The notes under the pieces were generated by a model. The model ran no database searches, was not told the DNA's origin, and saw only the letters and a program-made list of their open reading frames with translations. From Heterobilharzia americana (Eukaryota; Platyhelminthes; Trematoda; Strigeidida; Schistosomatidae), in NCBI GenBank assembly GCA_944470555.2, contig OX104127.1:27543661-27607660 (forward strand): a stretch of DNA of 64,000 nt. Direction: 5' to 3'. The position numbers were made by a program, and so were the translations under genes. Shown piece after piece: positions 57,866 to 64,000 of this stretch (position 1 is its first letter; each line of letters starts with the position of its first letter).

Positions 57866-58865
57866 ATTTGTCCTTGGGTTTCTAGTGAAAAATAGGGCTT
57901 CAGTAACACATAGCTATTTCACTCTCTTCTCTCCAGTCTTCTCAACCTGGCACCACTACTGACTACTAACTTTCATTCCTTCCTGAGATGATCTCTTCCA
58001 TGTCACCCTCGGATGCTCAACTCATCATTTCCCCTTTGAGTTCCACTCGATGGTTTGGCCTAGCCTGGACTGTGGTGGGATTTCCCCCAACGGTCTTCTC
58101 AGTGTATGCCCAATCCAATCCATCTCCACTTTCTTCTCCTGTATATTTTTTGGGCGATAGGTTGTTGGTTGGTTCTGGGCATCTGATCTTCAGTATCAAG
58201 CCAGCGTAGGCAGTTGTTGATGAATGATGTCTGTAGTTTGTTGGAATCACTTTTCGTGACGAGCCAAGTATTTCAACCATCACATAGAAGCACTGACTTG
58301 ACTGAATTAGTGTTAAAAATCCGAATCTTGCACACGCCTTATGCTGAGTGCAGTAGATCTCCACACTGATTTCAGATTAATGAAGGAAGGTCTGTCTTGC
58401 TGTCTTTCCGATCCTGGATTTGATATCCTCATCTGTGCCACCGCCTGTAGTTGAAACGATGCTGTCTACGTAGGTTGGGAGGTGAAAGAGACAACTTTCT
58501 TCATATTTTTCCAGCTGATGGTGACTGGTGCTTGTTGCTGTTGTTGTTGGTTGGGCATCTTCATCACTTATGTCTGCTCTACGTTCACACGAAGGAAGTC
58601 CAGTTTTACTTTGCTGCCACACCTTTCCTATCAACTTGTTAGTTTTCGCCTGTAGATCTTCGAGTTTGTGTAACAAGACATTAGACATAAGTCATCATCG
58701 TTAGCGAAATCCAAATCTTTTTCTGGGGTCTTTTCATCGGTCCAGCCAGCGTATGCACATCTTCTCGCTCCTCACAGACTCTTGCATCATCCAGTCGAGT
58801 CGAGTCGAGTCGACCACAATCAGGAAGGTCATCGGTGATGATAGTAGGTGACAACCTTGTCTTAC
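57866..58865 (-). mobile_element. LINE family 1, 3' half (direct part of an inverted insertion)
   Basis: Minus strand from the RT (QGWSKTRLS-like, then EDLQAKTNKLIGKVWQQ and TDEDIKSRIGKTARQ) to the tail GAAACCCAAGGACAAATAAT at 57866. A small GAGTC pentamer run lies at about 58796-58813. Its 5' edge at 58865 touches the true 5' end of an oppositely oriented piece. Confidence 0.8.
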
Positions 58866-59480
58866 TCCAACTTCGCCTGGTTAACTAGTTCACTAGTTAC
58901 TAACCGGTCCTAAGCCCGGATAAACAGGGAAGGTTGGGCATAGGGCTACCAACCCTTCCCCGAAAAACCAATCCAATAGCTAAACAAACTTCAAAACACA
59001 AAAAAATATAAAAAATAAATGTAAACTTATTCCTCACTGGAATCGGAGGAACGAAATGACGCCGGTTGGTGAAAGGCTTCGAGAATCCAATTGGTCTATG
59101 TGTCTTCGCTCCCTCAATGAAAGCAAAAGTAAGCTAAGCAAAGGGACACAGAATGTCCGTACAATGTTTGAAGCTGACTGGTTGACTGGCAAGGCTGCCC
59201 AGATTGCGGAGGAAATGAGAAGGTATAGTATATAAGTGCTAGGCTGGGAATCTGCTAGAGCTAATGTAGAGCTAATGGAAGTGGATTCTCCAATCTGTCA
59301 ACTGCAGAGTCAATAATCTACTCAGATTTTGTCACACAGATAACAACCATGAGCACACAGAGTTTTGGAGTGGCTATCATCATGTCCCTAACAGCATCGA
59401 AGGCTCTCTCTCATGTAGTAGGAACCAATCTCCTCCTGCAGGACCAGGATGATGACAGCAAGATGGATTCAAGTCAAAAG
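58866..59480 (+). mobile_element. LINE family 1, 5' part (inverted part of the same insertion)
   Basis: It starts with the family 5' end (CTTCGCCTGGTTAACTAGTT, then GGTCCTAAGCCCGGATAAAC), passes the 5' UTR and the first APE block (EMRRY- and SAVN-type frames, then SMKDG-like), and stops near 59480. The arrangement of the two parts is the one produced by twin priming. Confidence 0.75.
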
Positions 59481-59489
59481 GAAGGAAAG

Positions 59490-60205
59490 TCACAATCGTA
59501 GTAGTGATCACTACGAGACTGCCGTGACCACTTGGAATTGGTGTGGCTCATAAACCAACAAATTCCCTGCAAATACCATTATGACGACCAAATGATGTAA
59601 CAACAAAAGAAGACAAACGGAATATCATTTACAAAATCAACTGCAATAACTGTAGTCAACACTACATTGGACAAAGTGGCCGCCCTCTTCGCCTTTGTCT
59701 ACATGAACACCAATTGGCCATTAAACGTCACAGATGATATTTCGTTACTCATTTCAATGCACGTGGATAATCATAGACATGAATTGAATTTCGACAATGT
59801 AGAAAGTTTGGACAGAGGAAACACAAAGAATGTCAGAGAATCCTAGAAGCTTGGCATTCAGGTCAGTCAGTCAGCAATCAACAGATGTATAGACATAGAT
59901 CCAATCTATCAACCAATAAGAAAAATGATAAACGACAGAAAGGTCAGATGTGAAGCAAAGGAACAGCCAACAGGAAAGTCTATACAACTGATGACAAAAC
60001 AATCGAAGGAAACAACCAATCACAGACCATATCGTTAGAGTAAGCCACTAAATCACTCACGGAGCGATATTGACAGCTCACCTCATACTGAAGTTATTGC
60101 TGATGATGTCGTCTAGGAAGATGATGAAAGCTTCACAATTAAACAACCCAACTCAGAGAACACAATACAACCAAGACCATCCACCTGAGCTATAAATATT
60201 CTCCA
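59490..60205 (+). pseudogene. PLE GIY-YIG endonuclease remnant and 3' end
   Basis: Broken frames: IGVAHKPTNSLQIPL, then NIIYKINCNNCSQHYIGQSG followed by RPL (GIY-YIG core), LAIKRH, then SVINRCIDIDPIYQPIRKMI-type sequence. The 3' end (TGATGATGTCGTCTAGGAAG, then AACTCAGAGAACACAATACA) matches the inverted pair at 36170-36350. Confidence 0.75.
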
Positions 60206-60279
60206 TTATTTCAATACCATACTTTTAATATGTAAAAATAAAGGGAAATTTAAAATCCACGATTCACTATAAGGTAGTT

Positions 60280-61150
60280 ATTGAGTCGAGGGAACACTGG
60301 ATTAACAATCACAAATCCTAGTCAAAATCATTGGCAACCTATATCTAATGTGGAAGATAATTCTGTATCTGTGAAAAGAGTTGGGGACAACAGGCAAATG
60401 GAGGTGTACAAGAAGGGGTTGTTAAAGAGCTAACAGGGTACTTAATTACATGAAAAAAACTGGAAAAGTGTTAAATGAATAAGAATCAGTAATTAATTAA
60501 TGAAAGATGATATCATAAGAAAAACGATCTGCATACATATGCAGAAAACTGTACAATGTTATCACGATAAAGAAAGGTTAGTCACAGTCTTTTTCTGAGT
60601 ATGTAAGTCCGGTTGAAAATGTTTGATGGCTACAGCTTTCGTAGACCGTAATAAACATAGTGTTCTTTGTTTGCTAATTATCCTAAAGGACTGAGAAACA
60701 TCTATTTGATGTCCTATTTCCGTCAGGTGCCTAGCGATTGCGCTGGTGAAAACCTTGCTACCTGTCAGACGCTGTTCTTTCGGTCAATGTTTATGTACTT
60801 GCATTAGTCTCTGCATTAATTACTTGCTGATTCTTATTCATTCAACATGCTTCCAGTTTTTTCGTGTAATTAAGTACTCTGTTAACTCTTCAGCAATTCC
60901 TCCTTGTACACTCCCTTTTGATTGTTGTCCCCACCTCTTTCCACAGCTCCAAATTTATCTTTCCCATCAGATATAAATCGCCATTGATTTTGGCTAAGAT
61001 TTGTGATTATCAATCTTGTGTTTCCTTGACTTACTACCTTATTGGTAATCCTAAATTTTACATCTCCATTTATTTCTACTTATTTAAAGTATGTTATGCC
61101 ACTATAACTACTAATACTTCGTCTCAGTTGTCAGCTGTTTCCAGCTGATG
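60280..61150. mobile_element. PLE 3' ends, head-to-head inverted pair
   Basis: A minus piece (60280-60800) contains the nuclease C-terminus (SAIARHLTEIGHQIDVSQSF, then RIISKQRTLCLLRSTKAVAI) and its 3' UTR. A plus piece (60822-61150) holds the same 3' UTR. The arms 60280-60500 and 60822-61040 are about 200 bases of imperfect reverse complement. Confidence 0.7.
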
Positions 61151-61505
61151 AAAGGGTGTGAAAAAAAATGAGATCATCTTGTTCTGTAAATATCTCCGTT
61201 TGTTCATCGCTCAAGTCATATAATTTGAAAAGATTTAAGAGCTTTGTTTGCATATAACTGAGTTTTCACAGTCAGCGTTTGGTAATAAAATCATGTACTC
61301 ATCTAATCAACGCAGTTTAATTTGTATCCGATTATGATGGTTACAATGAAACACGGAGAGTGTAGTCTAAAGACTGATTCAGTTTGTTGAATGTTAGTAT
61401 AAACTGTCATTCAAACTCATGTTTGTTCAATTCAGTGTGGGCAGCAGTTAAACACATAACTTGAAAAAAAACTCAGTTTCATGCTCATTCAAAGGAAAAA
61501 TTTAC
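61151..61505. other. Intron spacer without a recognised feature
   Basis: AT-rich. Nothing recognised. Confidence 0.3.
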
Positions 61506-61553
61506 CGGTTAATTGAATATGTTGTATCATAGAAATTGTTTAAAGCAAAAACA
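61506..61553 (-). CDS. Candidate 48-base exon of the receptor gene, upstream of S1
   Basis: Acceptor AATGTCTTATTTCAG, donor GTAAAT. The only open frame gives VFALNNFYDTTYSIN and leaves two bases (CG) that join the single base opening the exon at 56207 (phase 2 to phase 2). It is multiple-of-three in length, as many schistosome micro-exons are. It would lie in the amino-terminal domain or the linker before S1. The phase match supports it, but a short exon like this can arise by chance. Confidence 0.45.
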
Positions 61554-61649
61554 CTGAAATAAGACATTTAGGATATTTTGTGAATTACTGTGATTATCTA
61601 TCTAATAATTCAACTAAGAGGTTTGTGAGGACTTATTGATAATTCTAAG

Positions 61650-61830
61650 ATAGTATTCATCATGGACTGAGATCATTTAGAGAACCGTTAAAAACCTGAG
61701 AGTACTGAATACTCGTTTCTTTTTAGTATCGGAATTCTCGGTAGTGTACACCCTTGACCCCTCCAGGGGTCCATCCTAGAACTTTCCGGTCCCTTTGTAT
61801 GTTACTATTGAGTAAATATCAGTGGTTGGG
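61650..61830 (-). mobile_element. Short repeat family D, degraded minus copy
   Basis: ATTCATCATGGACTGAGATC at the outer end, then a decayed ribozyme region and CCTCCAGGGGTCCATCC where the B box lies. Confidence 0.55.
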
Positions 61831-61849
61831 ATATACCATCTTATTGCGA

Positions 61850-62710
61850 TGTCAGTATGTGACAGCACTATTGTCTCTCTTAAGTGTCTATTACAATTTT
61901 ATAAGCCTTACCTATTTGAGGTCAGCTCAACATCACTTGCCAATGGTCTGGATTCCAGTTGGACATATATGCATGAAAGTAGCGTACACATCAGGCCATG
62001 CACTCCTACTAACGGAGAAGGCCCTAGGGTCCGGGGCAGCTACCTGCACCTCCTTAGGTGGGACAGCGTTGAGTCCCCAGCCTGGGTTATCCCGCTAAGG
62101 CTGGCCGCATCCACACCCATTGCTCGACTGATACTAACTCTTCCTCTCAACTTGGCTAGTGAGATGGTACCCAGGCATTTAAACCCTTTCTACCTGGGTG
62201 TTGGTAGCAGACAACTGACTAGATTCAGGAATCAGTCGGTGACTACTTATGAAAACCCGTTTCTCAGCCAGGAGGGATGATTAAAGCTTCACCGCTTTGA
62301 GTATTTGATAACGACCGCAAGTGCAGTCACCGGGGTGAACCTCATCATTGACCTGCAAAGGATACCAGAGATGTAGGCAGGTACACTGACTAACTCAGTC
62401 CCACTCAGGGAGGTAGCAGGCAAACAGTCGTACTTTCATCATAACTCTCATGCATTTGCACAATCTTCCATCAGCAGACGACATACGTTGCACATGCCCT
62501 CGAGCAGACAGATTAGGTACCACAGAGTAGTTATAAACACTTGAGTAGCTCCGCTACTACCCACACCAAGTAGGTTTCTCTGCTTCGGAACTCTGATACT
62601 GGACGGAAAGATGGTGAGTCAGGCTGCAGGTTGATATCTGCTTATCAGCGGGAACCCCGAAAATCCCCACTATCCCCCTAGTAAACTCAAAATATCAAAG
62701 CCATCAGAAT
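61850..62710 (+). mobile_element. GC-richer repeat, possibly a LINE 5' region
   Basis: This ~850-base stretch is clearly less AT-rich than its surroundings. A 152-codon open frame (61822-62280) reads GPRVRGSYLHLLRWDSVESP, then PLRLAASTPIARLILTLPLN and NPFYLGVGSRQLTRF. Its composition and the absence of introns point to a transposon, but I could not name it or its family with confidence. No RT or endonuclease motif is visible. Confidence 0.4.
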
Positions 62711-63019
62711 CACCAGGAAGCCAGCTATCCGACTGAAAACGACTAAATATCTGCCGTTGGCTAGGCATTCATGAGCGTCATGGATTAGATGATGAGGCAT
62801 TTGGATACTCTGAGAGAGTCATCGTTACCCCATACTCCTTAAATAACGATACCTTCAGTAGTGTAATCATGCTTACATATTGGAGAAGTGGAAGCTAAGA
62901 AAATTTAGCATTGATTATTGGTGTTTCGCAGAATCTACTGGAATGATCTGTGAATCTGACAGATGTAACACACTTTCTGCGATAGAAAAACCTTTTGACA
63001 ATTTTGGGTGTCCTCTTAC
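62711..63019. other. Spacer without a recognised feature
   Basis: A possible acceptor (TTTTTCTATCGCAG, minus) near 62975 leads into a short open stretch that ends in a stop without a good donor. It is not called. Confidence 0.3.
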
Positions 63020-63079
63020 TCTGAATATTGTCTAACTGTAAAATTTGAGTATCATCCAGACCAAACATAGTTGAAATCA
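63020..63079 (-). CDS. Possible 60-base exon, perhaps of the receptor gene
   Basis: Acceptor-like ACTGAAATAACAG and donor GTAAGA enclose a single open frame ISTMFGLDDTQILQLDNIQ. Length is a multiple of three. It begins and ends in phase 1, so another exon would be needed before 61553 to connect it. The pyrimidine tract of the acceptor is poor. No domain identity. Confidence 0.25.
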
Positions 63080-63369
63080 CTGTTATTTCAGTTATGAAAA
63101 TTATTTGTCATCAGTATGCTTTTTTAAGCCGAAAGCTTGTACTCTAGCAAATAGATTCTTTTTTTCAAATTCTGAGCGCTGTATTTCAAGGAAACAGTCT
63201 ACGCTCTAAACTGAAAAATTAATCCAACTGTAGAAGTTCAGCTGTACATATCTGGCCATCGCAGAGAGCTAAATAAGTTTTCGGTACTCCAACTGATTAG
63301 AGAATTAACTTCAGAATAACCTGAAATTGCGTCAGTCTACTACAGATTATTAAAAAAGAACAATCTATC
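63080..63369. other. Spacer without a recognised feature
   Basis: Nothing recognised. Confidence 0.3.
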
Positions 63370-64000
63370 AACCAGTGAAAACATTTTTGCTGATCTTTCC
63401 TTTGAAAATTACCATTTTTTCATTTGTATTCCTGATCCTTCATCAGTTCACCTCTCATATTTCACCATGAAGGGGATGATGTTCACCTTTCAGTATATTG
63501 ATATTCCTCAATTGATTGGTCAGTTAGTCCCCTTGTTAAATGTAAACAACATAATGAGAAGACGGAGATCATCTGTAACATGTGATCTCCTCACTTACAA
63601 AGGAGAAGTGGATGACAAACTACCATTCTTAGACATACGGATTAATCGAATGTGGGATGGCTGAATCAGAGGATCTATCCACAGGATGCTGATTTCGACA
63701 GGATAATGTTTTAGTTGCCATAGTTACTGTCCCGGTTTTATTTAATAAAGTTGATCTTATTTTCACATATGACGCAAAAGAAATAGAAGACTAATTCCTG
63801 ACTGATACATTGGTGCGAAATGGATATGCATTAAAGTTTATGGACAGATGTAAAATTGGCATAACACTGATACCGATTAGTAAGTATTCTGTTCCTGAGA
63901 AAATGTGTATATCACATTGCCATATATGGGTGAATCAAATAGCCTAATCTTGAAGAAAAGCCTAAAATCAGTTGTTAGCGGGATATACTACGCGGCCAAG
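63370..64000 (+). pseudogene. PLE remnant continuing past the right edge
   Basis: The plus strand reads DDKLPFLDIRINRMWDG (the segment after the RT catalytic box), then VPVLFNKVDLIFTYDAKEIE, FLTDTLVRNGYALKFMDRC and, in the last bases, a YYAAK-like start of the pre-nuclease block. Stops interrupt it. The GIY-YIG domain would lie outside the window. Confidence 0.65.

Overview
The window is eukaryotic nuclear DNA, AT-rich and crowded with degraded retroelements. I place it in a schistosome (trematode). The reasons are tRNA-headed short repeats carrying hammerhead ribozyme cores of the Sm-alpha type, many Penelope-like elements (PLEs: reverse transcriptase plus GIY-YIG endonuclease), and fragments of APE-type LINEs of the kind common in Schistosoma. 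The species is not decided. I found no intact autonomous transposon, no rRNA gene, no functional tRNA gene, no CRISPR array and no bacterial gene layout.

The main host gene is on the minus strand, from about 61.55 kb down to 22.43 kb. Seven phase-compatible exons (61506-61553, 56138-56207, 55778-55942, 46695-46955, 44920-45028, 31336-31844, 22434-22673) join into one open frame. It has the order of an ionotropic glutamate receptor: S1 ligand lobe, M1, pore loop, M3, S2 lobe, M4, stop, then an AATAAA. It is divergent: the SYTANLAAF gate and the S1 glutamate-binding arginine motif are not there. Its introns (0.2 to 13 kb) hold most of the repeats. Two more possible exons (63020-63079 and 3216-3378, both minus) are less certain.

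Region by region: 0-22 kb is intergenic, with short repeats, LINE pieces, a possible solo LTR, and PLE endonuclease remnants at 12.8-17.5 kb. From 22.4 to 31.8 kb are the last exon, its intron, and a LINE carrying an uninterrupted 87-unit TGGC tetranucleotide repeat. From 31.8 to 45 kb is a 13 kb intron with LINE, PLE and short-repeat insertions and a 33-unit pentamer array. From 45 to 56 kb are the M1 and pore exons, a 240 bp inverted repeat, and two PLE copies placed head to head at 51-54.4 kb. From 56 to 64 kb are the S1 exons, a LINE with an inverted 5' part, several PLE ends, and a GC-richer repeat.

The most interesting pattern joins three short-repeat families (called A, B and D here). 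Each has a tRNA-like head followed by a hammerhead core with its own stem sequences. They occur again and again as minus-then-plus pairs with their 5' ends facing each other, and the PLE copies here are arranged the same way. I infer, but cannot prove, that the ribozyme repeats and the PLEs share a copying mechanism.
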